A DNA stretch of 64,000 nucleotides from Idiomarina piscisalsi (GCF_003987095.1 NZ_PIQA01000001.1:558001-622000), one strand, 5' to 3'; shown: positions 46,465 through 57,746, numbered from the stretch's first letter. Notes: generated by a model from the letters alone, not told the origin. Translations and numbers: made by a program.

Positions 46465-48621
46465 CTACCTGTTTTCATGTGGTAACTCCAAACTCCATGA
46501 GTCCCCGTCGCTGATTATTGTTATTTGCCCGACTTCCTGCGTGCCGTACCACGGCGACCCAGTGCGCTCTAACCGCTGTACAGTATAACGGTGCGGGAAA
46601 TTGTAGCCACGATGTTTACCATAACTAATAACGTAAGCCTTGGCATTTACCGCCTGTAATAAAGGCCAGCTTGTCGAGGTTTTGCTCCCATGGTGTGGAA
46701 CAGCAAGTATGGTGGAGTTAAGCACGTCTTTCGACTCAAGAGAAGCGAGTAACGACTGCTCTGCCGCCATTTCAATATCACCGGGAAACAACATTTTAAA
46801 GTCATTCCAGCGTAACTGAACAACACAAGACTCATTATTGCGGCTTAATTGACCACCTTTTGCATAGGACGCTGTCGGCCAGTAGGTATGCAAAGACATA
46901 CCGTTCCAGTGAATAACCCGCCCGGACTCACAAGGATTATTCGTTTTAGCGCCTTGCCATTTTATGTTCGGGTAGCGTTTTGCTAAATACGCTTTACCAC
47001 CACTGTGATCAATGTCTTTATGACTAATAACGGCAAGCTCCGGCACGAGCCCGTGGTATCTTAGAAAGGGTTCAATAACCTGCTCTGCCACACTAAAGCC
47101 GCTATGGTACGAAACACCTGTATCCATAAGAAGCGCACGGCCATTTCTTTCAATAACGACCGCCTGACTTTGTCCGACATCTAACATATGAACACGCAGC
47201 TGGCCGTCGCGACTATTGAGCAATACAAAGGCAGAAAGCGGCAGACATAGAGTCAGCAATGCTCGCTGCCAAATTCGGACCACAGGCACAATAAAGGCAA
47301 TAATAAGAGCCCATAAAGCACCGAAACGTGCCTCTCTGGTAACCGCTAGAGCGTCGATTGCCAGCCAGTTCGACGGGTGGCCACTCAGCTTTTCCAAGTA
47401 CGGCATCACATGAACTAATGGTTGCTCCGCAATATACCATAGCCACTGCGCGTAACTGACACCGTCGAATAGGCTGCACACCGTTGCAATAAGAGACAAC
47501 GGTAAAATCCAAAAGCTAATAATTGGCAGTATCAGCAAATTAACCAGGGGTGCGAACAGCGAAAACCCACCGAATAAATACACTGACAACGGCGCCATAA
47601 TAATTAACAGCACCCATTGAATGGACCAAAGTTGCCGAAGGCTGGCAAAACGCCCTTCTTTCGGGCGCCAGCGCCAGGAACTGAAAAACAATGCCGTGAC
47701 GGCACAAATAGACAGCCAGAAGCCAGCATCCTGCCAGGCGAAAGGGTCCACAATAAAAACGCCAAGACAGGTTCTAAGCAGTAACTGCAGTGGCGTTATT
47801 CGAACAGCAACTAACTTGTGGGCCAGAACAATGCCCGCGAGCACAAGAGCACGAACCGTCGATATCGCAAAGTCCGCTAAAAATGCGTAGAAAACAGCGA
47901 CCGCAATGCCAGCGCAAACGCTCACCAACCTTTTGTTGTAGCGCTCCCGGAAAGCCGGGCTTAGCGGTAAATAACGAAAAACGAATGACGCAAAAAGAAA
48001 CACAGCGCCAATAACCATACCGATGTGCAAGCCGGATATTGCGAGGCTGTGCGCTAACCCTGTTTTTTGCCAAACCTCTTTGACTTGGTATGGCAAAAGG
48101 CTTCGCTCGCCAATGGTTAAAGCCGCAATAATACCGCCAAAACTAAGGCCGCCGCTCTTGATAGTGTCGAAAATCTGCTGTCGAATGCCAGGGGCACGGT
48201 TAAGCAACGTCACGTCTTTTAGCGTGCCGACCGCACTGATACCTTGTCTCTTTAAGTATGCTTTGTAATTAAAGCCACCATCGTTTCGGTAACTTTTGGG
48301 GGCTTTAAATACCGCAGTTCCGCGCACGGTATCGCCCGCTTTCAACACTATACTTTCGTCGTAAGTGTAAAGGTTTAACTGTACCCGAATGCTTTGGTAC
48401 CAAGACGGAACGAATTCATTCGCACGCAAAACCCTGCCCGTAACACGCGTATGGTATTGATAGACTTGAGGGATTTCGTCGAGCGTTATTTCAACAGAGT
48501 ATTCAGCGCCCAGATAGCTCTTAGGTAGTGACTGAAACTCTTGCCAATAAAGGTTGGCATTCACCCACGAAATACCGCAAAATACAACAATGAGTAGTAA
48601 CCTGATGGTTTTAGAGTCCAT
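46465..48621 (-). CDS. comEC: ComEC/Rec2 family DNA uptake protein
   Basis: A 718-residue protein with all three expected parts: an N-terminal DUF4131/OB-like region (about 30-165), the multi-helix competence domain (about 190-470, HSLAISGLHIGMVIG at its start), and a C-terminal metallo-beta-lactamase-like domain (MLDVGQSQAVVIERNGRAL, then SHKDIDHSGGKAYL and VPHHGSKTS). ComEC forms the inner-membrane channel for single-stranded DNA in natural transformation, and its C-terminal domain is a candidate nuclease. The frame is full length, which suggests transformation competence is retained. Upstream of msbA, as in E. coli. Confidence 0.92.
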   Translation of the reverse strand: MDSKTIRLLLIVVFCGISWVNANLYWQEFQSLPKSYLGAEYSVEITLDEIPQVYQYHTRVTGRVLRANEFVPSWYQSIRVQLNLYTYDESIVLKAGDTVRGTAVFKAPKSYRNDGGFNYKAYLKRQGISAVGTLKDVTLLNRAPGIRQQIFDTIKSGGLSFGGIIAALTIGERSLLPYQVKEVWQKTGLAHSLAISGLHIGMVIGAVFLFASFVFRYLPLSPAFRERYNKRLVSVCAGIAVAVFYAFLADFAISTVRALVLAGIVLAHKLVAVRITPLQLLLRTCLGVFIVDPFAWQDAGFWLSICAVTALFFSSWRWRPKEGRFASLRQLWSIQWVLLIIMAPLSVYLFGGFSLFAPLVNLLILPIISFWILPLSLIATVCSLFDGVSYAQWLWYIAEQPLVHVMPYLEKLSGHPSNWLAIDALAVTREARFGALWALIIAFIVPVVRIWQRALLTLCLPLSAFVLLNSRDGQLRVHMLDVGQSQAVVIERNGRALLMDTGVSYHSGFSVAEQVIEPFLRYHGLVPELAVISHKDIDHSGGKAYLAKRYPNIKWQGAKTNNPCESGRVIHWNGMSLHTYWPTASYAKGGQLSRNNESCVVQLRWNDFKMLFPGDIEMAAEQSLLASLESKDVLNSTILAVPHHGSKTSTSWPLLQAVNAKAYVISYGKHRGYNFPHRYTVQRLERTGSPWYGTQEVGQITIISDGDSWSLELPHENR

Positions 48622-48671
48622 CGCTTGCTCCCTCCCTGGAGCAAATCGAAACAGGTATTAAACATCACATT

Positions 48672-49181
48672 ATGGCCAGACGCTTTATTCAACGCTTTAT
48701 GCCTGACCACCAAAAAGTGCGTGAGTCTAAGGCAATAAGAATATTTGGCAGCCTTTTGCATGATGCAAATTTATGGCATTTAAACCGGCGTTCAGCCTCT
48801 GGGGCGTTCGCTGTTGGCCTTTTTTGTGCGTTTATTCCCGTTCCTTTTCAGATGTTATTAGCCGCAGCCTCGGCCATTCCTTTTCGGGTTAATCTGCCGC
48901 TGTCTGTGGGTCTGGTTTGGGTGTCCAACCCCATTACCATGCCACCCATGTTTTATCTGTGTTATCTGGTAGGTAATGCTATTCTGGCCGAGCCTCCGCA
49001 ACCTTTTGCATTTGAGTTAAGCTGGGAGTGGCTGGGACACAGTATTTCCACTATTGGCCCAGCATTTATTCTTGGCTGTTTAATTCTGGGAACATTGTCG
49101 AGCTTAATTGGCTACGTTGCCATTCGCTTGCTATGGCGCCGCTCTGTGGTTAAAGCATGGCGCAACAGACAAAGTAGCTAA
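48672..49181 (+). CDS. DUF2062 family membrane protein
   Basis: A 169-residue protein with RRSASGAFAVGLFCAFIPVP followed by QMLLAAASAIPFRVNLPLSV and WVSNPITMPPMFYLCYLVG, the recognised core of DUF2062. There are about three membrane helices and a basic N- and C-terminus. The function is unknown. It is divergent from comEC and its end overlaps the convergent lolE gene by four bases. Confidence 0.85.
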   Translation: MARRFIQRFMPDHQKVRESKAIRIFGSLLHDANLWHLNRRSASGAFAVGLFCAFIPVPFQMLLAAASAIPFRVNLPLSVGLVWVSNPITMPPMFYLCYLVGNAILAEPPQPFAFELSWEWLGHSISTIGPAFILGCLILGTLSSLIGYVAIRLLWRRSVVKAWRNRQSS

Positions 49182-50413
49182 CCTCTATCGTGTAACGCTT
49201 TTGCAGGTTCCACTTTTATCGCTCGCCAGGCCGGATAAATTGTCGCTAACCAGCTCATCAAAAGAGCTACAACACTCACCAACACGACATCATTCCATTG
49301 CCATTGCGACGGTATTTCACTTACAAAATAAATACCCCCGTCAAGAATATCTATATTAAACAACGACTCTATAAAGCGCATAATCTCAGGCATAAACTGC
49401 CCCAGAAAAATACCAATACCAGCGCCCCAGAGTACGCCGTATAGTCCATTCATAATACCCTGGAACATAAATGCCAATAGCAGCGTCCGGTCTTTCATAC
49501 CCAGCGTTTTCAACATTGCAATTTGGCGACGCTTTTTTGCCACGGTCATAACCAGCGTTGAGACAATGTTAAAGCAGGCAACCGCCATAACCAGTACCAA
49601 CACCAGATAAACTACTGAGCGAACTAGCTCAATGTCTCTGTACAAATGACCATGGGTGCGCGTCCAATCATTCAAGTAGACCAATTCAGGCAGTTGGTTA
49701 CCGACCTCTTGTGCAACTGTTGGCGCTTTGAATACATCATTTAGCGCCAGTCGGACCGACGTCACACCATCGGCAATACTGAGTTCATCCATCGCAGTGC
49801 TAAGCGATACGTAGGCGTTCAAGTGATCAATTTCACCACCAAATTCAAACAGCCCTGTCACCTCTAAACGCTTGCGCTTTGGGGACTGAAACCCTCTTTC
49901 AGACTTTTCAGGAAACAGAATGGATAACGAGTCACCGACCTGCACATCAAGCTTTTCAGCAATTCCTGCTCCTAGCAAAATGCCACCTTCGGAAGTCCAG
50001 CGCTGCCAGTCTTCATCACTAACGTAACTACTGAGATCAGATACCCTGTTTTCGTAACTGGGGTCGATACCTTTAAGCTGAATACCGTGAAAGCTAGTAT
50101 TAGTTTGCACCATCACAGTACTGTTAATGCCGGGGGCAGTAGCAACGACACCGGGATTTTCCAGAGCTATCTTACTGATGAGCTCCCAGTTTTTGAGCTC
50201 TCCCTCTACCGCACTATATTCAACATGCGGAACAACCGACAACAACCTATTTTGAAGAACATTCTGAAAGCCATTCATCATAGACAACGCAGCAATGAGT
50301 ACCGCGCACCCAAACGCAATACCTGTGGTTGATGACGCCGAAATAAAGGATAAAAAACCCTTTTTATCGCGGCGACTACGGAACCGTTTTGCCAATAACC
50401 AAGCTAAATTCAT
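49178..50413 (-). CDS. lolE: Lipoprotein-releasing permease LolE
   Basis: A 411-residue FtsX-like permease. The N-terminal helix [20 protein letters not shown] is followed by a large periplasmic domain (about 45-250). Three C-terminal helices follow, with the FtsX core [20 protein letters not shown] near 288-307. With LolC and LolD it extracts mature lipoproteins from the inner membrane and hands them to LolA. The start overlaps lolD by four bases. Named LolE because it is the second of two distinct permease genes. Confidence 0.9.
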   Translation of the reverse strand: MNLAWLLAKRFRSRRDKKGFLSFISASSTTGIAFGCAVLIAALSMMNGFQNVLQNRLLSVVPHVEYSAVEGELKNWELISKIALENPGVVATAPGINSTVMVQTNTSFHGIQLKGIDPSYENRVSDLSSYVSDEDWQRWTSEGGILLGAGIAEKLDVQVGDSLSILFPEKSERGFQSPKRKRLEVTGLFEFGGEIDHLNAYVSLSTAMDELSIADGVTSVRLALNDVFKAPTVAQEVGNQLPELVYLNDWTRTHGHLYRDIELVRSVVYLVLVLVMAVACFNIVSTLVMTVAKKRRQIAMLKTLGMKDRTLLLAFMFQGIMNGLYGVLWGAGIGIFLGQFMPEIMRFIESLFNIDILDGGIYFVSEIPSQWQWNDVVLVSVVALLMSWLATIYPAWRAIKVEPAKALHDRG

Positions 50414-51120
50414 CGATGGTTCACCTGTACGTCGTCGTTCAACTGCTTACCACCAAGAGTACCATCAACTAGTCGCTCCACTCGGTGTAGCTGTTCAGCC
50501 AGAGTGTTGTCGTGAGTCACAACGATAAAAGCCGTACCCTTTTCTTTATTAAGCTCTAGCATTAGCTGATAAATGCTAGCAGCTGCTTCACCATCCAGGT
50601 TCCCTGTTGGCTCATCTGCTAATACGATATCCGGGTTATTCACAAAAGCCCGGGCAATCGCTACTCGTTGTCTCTCACCACCGGAAAGCTGTGCTGGTCT
50701 ATGGGATAAACGATGCTCTAAGCCAACTCGCATCAATAAAGCTTCCGCCGCCTGCTTAGCCGCTTTGGGGTTTTCGCCGGCTATCAGCCTTGGCATAGCC
50801 ACGTTTTCCAATGCCGAAAACTCAGGCAGTAAATGATGGAACTGATACACAAAACCGAGATTACTATTGCGCCAGCTTGAAAGCTTGTCTGAAGACCAGG
50901 TTGTCATATCCTGACCGTTAAACGACAGACTGCCACGACTTGGCTTCTCTAAGCCTCCAAGAATATGCAATAAGGTACTTTTCCCTGAGCCGGAAGCCCC
51001 CACAATAGCAACCATTTCCCCGGCAGAAATGGAAAAGTCGACCGACTTTAATACGTCGACCTGGCTTTCACCGTCCTGGTAAGTTTTACTCAGCTCACTA
51101 CAATGCAGTAAATCAGTCAT
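50410..51120 (-). CDS. lolD: Lipoprotein-releasing ATPase LolD
   Basis: A 236-residue ABC ATPase with Walker [11 protein letters not shown]-loop [18 protein letters not shown], signature [15 protein letters not shown] and Walker [13 protein letters not shown]. The segment after the Q-loop, [16 protein letters not shown], is the LolD-specific motif. It powers LolCE in the inner membrane. It overlaps both neighbouring permease genes. Confidence 0.95.
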   Translation of the reverse strand: MTDLLHCSELSKTYQDGESQVDVLKSVDFSISAGEMVAIVGASGSGKSTLLHILGGLEKPSRGSLSFNGQDMTTWSSDKLSSWRNSNLGFVYQFHHLLPEFSALENVAMPRLIAGENPKAAKQAAEALLMRVGLEHRLSHRPAQLSGGERQRVAIARAFVNNPDIVLADEPTGNLDGEAAASIYQLMLELNKEKGTAFIVVTHDNTLAEQLHRVERLVDGTLGGKQLNDDVQVNHR

Positions 51121-52339
51121 ATCGAAGCGCCTCCGAAGGTTGCGTGTGAGCCGCCCGTAACGCTGGGTAAACCGTCGCTAGAATAGTTAACGCAATAGCG
51201 GCGACTGCTATCAAGAAAATTTGTCCTGCATGAATCGATACGGGTAAACCGCCGTTACCCACGGCCAGGCCTCCGCCCATTAACGCCATAATGTCATTCA
51301 AAAACAGACTGACCAGCAGCCCGAGAATAACGCCAATAATGGAGCCCACCACGCCGTTGTAAGAGCCTTGCATCAGAAATACCGAGCGAATGCTTTTATG
51401 AGAAAGACCTATAGTCTGCAAAATAGCAATATCATGACGCTTATCATTTATTACCATAATAAGCGCCGACAACGTATTAAACGCGGCCACTGCAATAATC
51501 AGCGCCAGCATCAGCCACATCATACGCTTCTCCATGCCCACCGCTTCAAACAACTGACCATAACTTGAACGCCAGTCAGACACAGTAAACTCGGTTTCGC
51601 TACGAATGTTCTCTGCCACAGCGGGCGCTTTGAACGCGTCGTCCAAATACAGTTGCAAGCCGGTTACGGTGTCTCGCGGCAAACGAATTAAACGGGCGAG
51701 GTCATCGCCATGAGCAAAAACCACCGAGTCATCAACTTCAGAGCCCATGGAGAATATCCCGCTGATAACAAAACGTCGCTGTGAGGGAACCAAGCCAAAA
51801 GGCGTATAAACACCACCTTCTGCGGCCACCAAACGCACAGTATCGCCCGGCGTTAAGCCTTGTCTTTGCGCCAGCCTTTCCCCAATAATTAAGTGGTAGT
51901 CCCCTGCGTTTAGTGAAGTCCACTGCCCCTGTGTCAATTTCTCTCGTAACGAGTCCGGTAATTCAGTTTTACCAGGATAAATGCCTTGTACCTGAGCTAC
52001 AGAAAGCTTTTCATTAAATTGCAATATAGCTTGAGTTTGCACATAAGGAAGTGTTTGTTGCACTGCGTCAATGTCCGGCAGCGCTTTGCGGGCGTCTTGC
52101 CAATTCGATAACTGGCGCGAGTTGTTTGTGTCATGCACCGTCACTTGAGGTACTGCACCTAAAATGCGCTCTTTCAGCTGTCCTTCAAAGCCATTCATAA
52201 CAGACATGACCACCACCAACGCCATAACCCCCAGCGCAATGCCGATAAAAGCGAAGCGATTAATAAAGGCGGTAAAGGGTGATCCCTGTCGCGACCGACT
52301 GTAACGCAGTCCGATAAACAGCTCGACGGGCTGAAACAT
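51113..52339 (-). CDS. lolC: Lipoprotein-releasing permease LolC
   Basis: A 408-residue FtsX-like permease that starts [21 protein letters not shown], typical of LolC. One N-terminal helix (about 26-48), a periplasmic domain with the hook-type loop for LolA (about 145-175, where [10 protein letters not shown] lies), and three C-terminal helices with [21 protein letters not shown]. First gene of the lolC-lolD-lolE operon, divergent from the PilZ-like gene. Confidence 0.93.
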   Translation of the reverse strand: MFQPVELFIGLRYSRSRQGSPFTAFINRFAFIGIALGVMALVVVMSVMNGFEGQLKERILGAVPQVTVHDTNNSRQLSNWQDARKALPDIDAVQQTLPYVQTQAILQFNEKLSVAQVQGIYPGKTELPDSLREKLTQGQWTSLNAGDYHLIIGERLAQRQGLTPGDTVRLVAAEGGVYTPFGLVPSQRRFVISGIFSMGSEVDDSVVFAHGDDLARLIRLPRDTVTGLQLYLDDAFKAPAVAENIRSETEFTVSDWRSSYGQLFEAVGMEKRMMWLMLALIIAVAAFNTLSALIMVINDKRHDIAILQTIGLSHKSIRSVFLMQGSYNGVVGSIIGVILGLLVSLFLNDIMALMGGGLAVGNGGLPVSIHAGQIFLIAVAAIALTILATVYPALRAAHTQPSEALRYD

Positions 52340-52424
52340 GTTCCCTCAATGTTTTTGTGGTTGCTAATTCATTACGAGCAAGGATAATGACTTGTTAACA
52401 GCCTGACAACTAAAAGCAGAGGCA

Positions 52425-53066
52425 ATGATGCAATCGCAGACATCGATGACAGCACCAATAGGCGATTTCTTCACCGTGCAGGAAGACTTCCCGGTTAACC
52501 TGGTACCGCTAGAGAATACTGATCAGCTGCCAACCGATGAGGAGTTTGAAACACAAATTCCTGAACTGTTTTTAATTGCCTCTAGCATGGCTGAAAACGA
52601 CACCCAGAAAATACAAGCCATTAAAATCGAGCAACCTGCCGGCAGCGCTCTTGTTGACTTCCTTGAGCAGCAGCACAAACGCATGAATATTCTGCTGGGC
52701 TATATGCTACGTAATGAAGACGATGCGGCACACCGTTTTTCCGGAAAAGAGTATGGTGGCGGCGGCATTCGGGTGATTTCAGGCTCACCGCCAGAAAGCG
52801 GCCAATTATTTCAGGCGAAGCTGTTTTTTAAAGAAGAAGCACTGGCTATATTCTGTTATGTCCGTCTTGAGAGCTCAGAAGCGCTCGACGATAATGACAC
52901 CTACTTATGCACCCTAACTTTCGAGCGTATCCGCGAAGAAGACCAGGAACTCCTCATACGTGCCAGCCTGCACGCGCAAAGTCGCCAATTAAAGCAGCGC
53001 TCTAAACAACGCCGCGAACAAAAAGATAATGCAGAGGAAAAAGCTGACGACTCATCCAATTCCTAG
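52425..53066 (+). CDS. Atypical PilZ-like protein
   Basis: A 213-residue soluble protein. The central part FSGKEYGGGGIRVISGSP resembles the second half of the PilZ c-di-GMP motif, but the preceding RxxxR arginines are not evident, so ligand binding is doubtful. The N-terminal 90 residues are acidic and beta-rich, and the last 30 are a highly charged helix rich in Lys, Arg, Gln and Glu. PilZ-type genes are found upstream of mfd in related genomes as far as I recall. An alternative ATG at 52428 cannot be excluded. Function unknown. Confidence 0.5.
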   Translation: MMQSQTSMTAPIGDFFTVQEDFPVNLVPLENTDQLPTDEEFETQIPELFLIASSMAENDTQKIQAIKIEQPAGSALVDFLEQQHKRMNILLGYMLRNEDDAAHRFSGKEYGGGGIRVISGSPPESGQLFQAKLFFKEEALAIFCYVRLESSEALDDNDTYLCTLTFERIREEDQELLIRASLHAQSRQLKQRSKQRREQKDNAEEKADDSSNS

Positions 53067-53076
53067 TCATTTTCAG

Positions 53077-53082
53077 TATAAT
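53077..53082 (+). promoter_or_regulatory. Candidate -10 box for mfd
   Basis: A perfect TATAAT lies 56 bases before the mfd start. The -35 region 17 bases upstream (TCATCC-like) is poor. Motif match only. Confidence 0.3.
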
Positions 53083-53137
53083 ACCGTCGTTCGCGCAGCT
53101 TTTACTGCAACCTTTTTAACGTAACTATTGAGTAGTC

Positions 53138-56100
53138 ATGACTAAGGCATCTGTATTACGACCGCCCTTTCCTTCATCTAAAGACAAAGACATTACCTGG
53201 CAGGAACTGCAAGGTAGCTCACCGGCACTTGCTCTGGCCAAACTGATTGACTCGACTCCGGGCCGGGTTTTAGTGGTCACTGCCGATGCCAATCAGGCCT
53301 ATCGCCTTGAAGAAGAAGTTAAGTTTTTTGCCGGCGAACACACCGAGTATCATGACGACATAACACTCTTTCCAGACTGGGAAACTCTGCCCTACGACAG
53401 TTTCTCACCGCACCAGGATATTATCTCTGACCGTCTGTCAGTGCTGGCACGTCTGCCGTCTGCCAAGCGCGGTGCGCTTATTGTCAGCGTCAATACCTTG
53501 ATGCACCGCATTGCCCCAACCTCTTATGTGTCGGGGCAGGCACTGCAAATAGAAAAAGGTCAGCAACTGGATGCCATTAAATTGCGGGAAAAGCTTGAGC
53601 GCGCTGGCTACCGGCATGTTAATCAGGTTATGGAGCACGGTGAATTCAGTGCGCGTGGCTCCATTTTAGACTTGTTCCCAATGGGGAGCGAAACCCCTTA
53701 TCGACTGGACTTTTTCGATGACGAAGTTGACACCGTTCGTCCATTTGACCCGGAAACCCAGCTGTCAAAAGACCCCATAGACGATATTAATCTGCTGCCG
53801 GCGCACGAATTTCCAATGACTAAAACCGCGATTGAGCGGTTCCGCGCCCAATATCGCGAGCGTTTTGAAGCCAGTACCGAACGCGAATCGGTCTATCAGC
53901 AAGTCAGTAAAGGCCAGCTACCCGGCGGCATTGAATACTATTTGCCGCTGTTTTTTGAGGAAACGGCTTCATTATTTGACTACTTACCAGAAGACACGGT
54001 TCTGGTGACCTTTGGCAACATTCAGGCAAGCCTTGAGCGACTCTGGCAGGACATAAATCACCGTTACGACCAGCGTCAGTTCGACCCGCTGCGTCCATTG
54101 CTGCATCCGAACGAGGTGTTTTTACCGGTTGATGCAATTCACGCTAACTTTAAGCAGTACCGCCGCGTGCGTGCCAGCGTTCCTGCAGACATGGCACAAC
54201 CAGGCCCGGTTCAGTTTCACTCGCAGTCAGTATCCGATATAGCCGCCGATCATCACCAAAAAGCGCCTTTTGCAAAGCTAAACCACGTTATTAATAACGC
54301 TTTAGAAAAGTCAGAGCGGGTTATTCTCTCCGGAGAAACCGCCGGACGTCGCGAAGCACTGCGGGAGATTATTGCCAAGCTGGGTCATAAAGTGACGCTG
54401 TGTCAGCATTTAGGAGACGCGCCTGCAAAAGGTGTGGGGTTAATTATAAGCCCCATCGTCAACTCTTTTTATTTGCCCGATGCCAAACTCTGGTTCATTA
54501 CCGAGACAGAGCTATTCGGCAGCCGCGTAGTGCAAAGTCGCCGCCGTGAGCAAAAAGCCACGGTCAGTGCCGATACACTCATTCGTAACCTGGCGGAGTT
54601 GCAACCTGGGCAACCCGTCGTTCATATCGATCACGGTGTCGGTCGCTATCAGGGTCTGACAACACTGGATGCCGGTAATGTCACTACGGAGTTCGTGACT
54701 ATTGAATACGCAGGTGGCTCGAAGCTTTATGTCCCGGTGGCTAACCTTAATGTGCTGAGTCGATACAGCGGCGGCGAAGAAAGCCATGCACCATTACACA
54801 AACTGGGCAACGATGTCTGGGAAAAAGCCAAAAAACGGGCGGCTGAAAAAGTACGGGACGTTGCTGCTGAGCTGCTCGATATCTATGCCCGCCGCGAAGC
54901 TAAGCCAGGCTACCCATTCAAAATTAATGACGAAGACTACCAGCGTTTTGCCGCTGGCTTCCCGTTTGAAGAAACTATTGATCAGCATACCGCTATTGAA
55001 GCGGTAAAACATGACATGCAGCAACCGCGAGCGATGGATCGACTGGTTTGTGGCGACGTTGGCTTTGGTAAAACGGAAGTGGCCATGCGCGGCGCCTTTA
55101 TTGCGGTAAACGAAGGCAAACAAGTCATGGTGTTAGTACCCACCACTTTGTTGGCACAACAGCATTACGAAAACTTCAGTGACCGCTTCGCCGATATGCC
55201 AGTGCGTGTGGAGGTACTTTCACGCTTTAAAACGACCAAGCAGTCCAACGCCATTCTTAGCGACCTGGCTGACGGTAAAGTCGATATTATTATCGGCACA
55301 CACAAGCTGCTGCAGGACACGGTAAAATGCCGCGATCTCGGCTTGCTGATTGTCGATGAGGAGCATCGCTTTGGCGTGCGCCAGAAGGAAACCATTAAAC
55401 GACTGCGGGCTGATGTCGACATTCTGACATTAACCGCAACCCCGATTCCGCGAACACTGAACATGGCCATGAATAACATTCGTGACCTGTCGATAATCGC
55501 GACACCACCGGCGAAGCGCCTGGCGGTTAAAACCTTTGTACGTGAATACGATGCGCCAACAGTGCGAGAAGCCATTCTGCGTGAAATATTGCGTGGCGGT
55601 CAGGTGTACTTCCTGCACAACAACGTAGAAACCATTGAGAAAACCGCCCGCGACATTGAAGAGCTGGTACCGGAGGCTCGTGTCACTATTGCCCACGGCC
55701 AAATGCGTGAACGTGAGCTTGAGCAAATTATGTCGGACTTCTACCACCAGCGATTTAACGTATTGGTGTGTACAACCATCATTGAGACCGGCATAGATAT
55801 ACCCAGTGCAAATACCATTATTATGGACCGCGCCGATCATCTAGGCCTTGCTCAAATGCACCAACTACGTGGTCGTGTCGGTCGTTCACATCACCAGGCT
55901 TATGCTTATTTACTAACGCCGCATCCTAAGCGTATGACTAAAGATGCCGCTAAGCGCCTGGAGGCTATTTCTCAGTTGGAAGATTTAGGCGCGGGCTTTA
56001 TGCTGGCCACTCATGACTTAGAAATTAGGGGCGCCGGTGAGTTACTGGGCGACGACCAGAGCGGCCAAATTGAGAGCATTGGCTTTACCTTGTACATGGA

Positions 56101-56617
56101 CATGCTCGAGCAAGCCGTAGACGCCTTAAAAGCAGGCAGAGAACCGTCTCTGTCGCAACTTCTGCATGAGCGTTCAGAAATTGATTTGAAACTACCGGCA
56201 TTACTTCCTGACGACTATATTCCGGATATTAATAATCGCCTTAGCCTGTATAAACGCATTGCTAATTGCGAGACCAATAAAGAAATTGATGACATTCAGG
56301 TGGAGTTAATTGATCGCTTTGGTCTGCTGCCTGACGCGGCTAAGAACTTGTTACGTCAAACCAGTCTAAGGAACCATGCCGAACAATTGGGCATTCGCAA
56401 AGTGGATGTCGGTAATCAGGGCGGTGTCATTGAGTTTGCTGATAACACCAAAATAAACCCGGAAGTGATTATCGGCTTAATTCAGAAAGCGCCGAACCAT
56501 TACAAGCTGGACGGTCCAAACCGCCTGCGCATCAGTCAACCGCTTGAAGATACTCAAAGTCGCTTAAAACTGATAGAGTCACTACTTGATGAGTTTTCTG
56601 AGCAGTCGGAAGCCTAG
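53138..56617 (+). CDS. mfd: Transcription-repair coupling factor Mfd
   Basis: An 1159-residue protein (E. coli 1148). The N-terminal UvrB-homology part (about 20-350) includes DWETLPYDSFSPHQDIISDR and EFSARGSILDLFPMGSETPY. The RNA polymerase interaction domain contains VHIDHGVGRYQGL (about 485-500). The RecG-like translocase has Walker A GDVGFGKTEVAM, the box LIVDEEHRFGVRQKE, SAT-equivalent LTATPIPRTLNM and the TRG region RGRVGRSHHQAYAYL. It dislodges stalled RNA polymerase and recruits UvrA. csiV follows after 20 bases. Confidence 0.97.
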   Translation: MTKASVLRPPFPSSKDKDITWQELQGSSPALALAKLIDSTPGRVLVVTADANQAYRLEEEVKFFAGEHTEYHDDITLFPDWETLPYDSFSPHQDIISDRLSVLARLPSAKRGALIVSVNTLMHRIAPTSYVSGQALQIEKGQQLDAIKLREKLERAGYRHVNQVMEHGEFSARGSILDLFPMGSETPYRLDFFDDEVDTVRPFDPETQLSKDPIDDINLLPAHEFPMTKTAIERFRAQYRERFEASTERESVYQQVSKGQLPGGIEYYLPLFFEETASLFDYLPEDTVLVTFGNIQASLERLWQDINHRYDQRQFDPLRPLLHPNEVFLPVDAIHANFKQYRRVRASVPADMAQPGPVQFHSQSVSDIAADHHQKAPFAKLNHVINNALEKSERVILSGETAGRREALREIIAKLGHKVTLCQHLGDAPAKGVGLIISPIVNSFYLPDAKLWFITETELFGSRVVQSRRREQKATVSADTLIRNLAELQPGQPVVHIDHGVGRYQGLTTLDAGNVTTEFVTIEYAGGSKLYVPVANLNVLSRYSGGEESHAPLHKLGNDVWEKAKKRAAEKVRDVAAELLDIYARREAKPGYPFKINDEDYQRFAAGFPFEETIDQHTAIEAVKHDMQQPRAMDRLVCGDVGFGKTEVAMRGAFIAVNEGKQVMVLVPTTLLAQQHYENFSDRFADMPVRVEVLSRFKTTKQSNAILSDLADGKVDIIIGTHKLLQDTVKCRDLGLLIVDEEHRFGVRQKETIKRLRADVDILTLTATPIPRTLNMAMNNIRDLSIIATPPAKRLAVKTFVREYDAPTVREAILREILRGGQVYFLHNNVETIEKTARDIEELVPEARVTIAHGQMRERELEQIMSDFYHQRFNVLVCTTIIETGIDIPSANTIIMDRADHLGLAQMHQLRGRVGRSHHQAYAYLLTPHPKRMTKDAAKRLEAISQLEDLGAGFMLATHDLEIRGAGELLGDDQSGQIESIGFTLYMDMLEQAVDALKAGREPSLSQLLHERSEIDLKLPALLPDDYIPDINNRLSLYKRIANCETNKEIDDIQVELIDRFGLLPDAAKNLLRQTSLRNHAEQLGIRKVDVGNQGGVIEFADNTKINPEVIIGLIQKAPNHYKLDGPNRLRISQPLEDTQSRLKLIESLLDEFSEQSEA

Positions 56618-56637
56618 CGTACAAGGAGAACAAATTA

Positions 56638-57732
56638 ATGGCGTCAGTCACCAGTCTGATTAAACACAGTTTAATTGCTGCTATTGCCGTTGCGGCAATT
56701 TACCCGGTTAGCGCGAAAGCTTTGCCGGATAAAGACTACTGGCGCTGGTTTGAAGTTGAAGTTCTGGTGTTCAAACAGCGTATTGCTGATGCCTCCAGCG
56801 AACAATTCCAGCTGTCCCCGACTCGCGTCGATGCACGCAACAAACGCGACTTCCTGACTTCGTTCTTAAGCAATAGGCCACGGGCATTAATCAGCGGGTT
56901 ACCCGTTTGTGAGCCATTAGACGAGACTCAACAAATTGATTTAGCCTGTCGCTATGAAAACGAAGAGCAATGGATTCCGATTGCCGGTAACCCTTTAGCT
57001 CCGCCAGCGCCGCTTATGGCGTTGCCTGAAACCCCGGTGATCATTGACGGCAAAGGTGGCGACATTAATACCGCAGCAGCCCCGTTTTTAGTGCCTGCTG
57101 ACAAGCTGGAGCTCAATGAAATTCGTACCGAGCTTGAAGAAAAAGGCCATGCTAAGCCGTTATTACACTTAGCCTGGCGCCAACCGGTTTTCAAAAAAGG
57201 TGTTGGTCCCAAGTCCCGCTTATTTGCCGGTAAAAATTACTCAAACGACTTCTTTTATGACGGCTTTCCTAAAAATGACGATGAGTTTATAGCGCCATTG
57301 GAAAACCAAAGTAGTCATGCGCTTCAGTCCGATATTGAGCAATTGTTTGCACTTATTGAAAGCGGTCGCAAGCCCTTTAAACCTTTAAGCAAAATACCGC
57401 AGCCAGAGCAAATGCGGTCGTTAAATGAGAAGAACCCGCTGGTTTGGGAGTTTGACGGTCTTATCGACATATACCTTATTGGTAACTACCTGCACATTGA
57501 CGGCGAATTCAATTTACGGGAAAAAAGCAGCCTGGAGCGCATTGGTAATAGCATTGAAGAGCAAGCGCAACTCGCGTTAGCTGGTGCGCAAACCGATACA
57601 GAGTTTTTACGCAGTTATTACTTCTCGCAACTGCGCCGCGTAATTAGCCACGAAACACATTACTTTGATCATCCGAGACTCGGTGTTGTCGTCCAAATTC
57701 GTCGAACTGACTTGTCAGCTCCACGATACTAA
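56638..57732 (+). CDS. csiV: CsiV-family periplasmic protein
   Basis: A 364-residue protein with a signal peptide (about 1-27, PVSAKA) and the family start WRWFEVEVLVFKQRI immediately after it. The C-terminus carries the segment SYYFSQLRRVISHETHYFDH and a beta-strand FGVVVQIRR-like end (LGVVVQIRRTDL). CsiV of Vibrio binds peptidoglycan and acts through LpoA on PBP1a. The start follows the mfd stop by 20 bases with AAGGAGAAC as ribosome-binding site. Its place downstream of mfd matches other marine gammaproteobacteria. Confidence 0.8.
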   Translation: MASVTSLIKHSLIAAIAVAAIYPVSAKALPDKDYWRWFEVEVLVFKQRIADASSEQFQLSPTRVDARNKRDFLTSFLSNRPRALISGLPVCEPLDETQQIDLACRYENEEQWIPIAGNPLAPPAPLMALPETPVIIDGKGGDINTAAAPFLVPADKLELNEIRTELEEKGHAKPLLHLAWRQPVFKKGVGPKSRLFAGKNYSNDFFYDGFPKNDDEFIAPLENQSSHALQSDIEQLFALIESGRKPFKPLSKIPQPEQMRSLNEKNPLVWEFDGLIDIYLIGNYLHIDGEFNLREKSSLERIGNSIEEQAQLALAGAQTDTEFLRSYYFSQLRRVISHETHYFDHPRLGVVVQIRRTDLSAPRY

Positions 57733-57746
57733 AACGGAGGCCGATA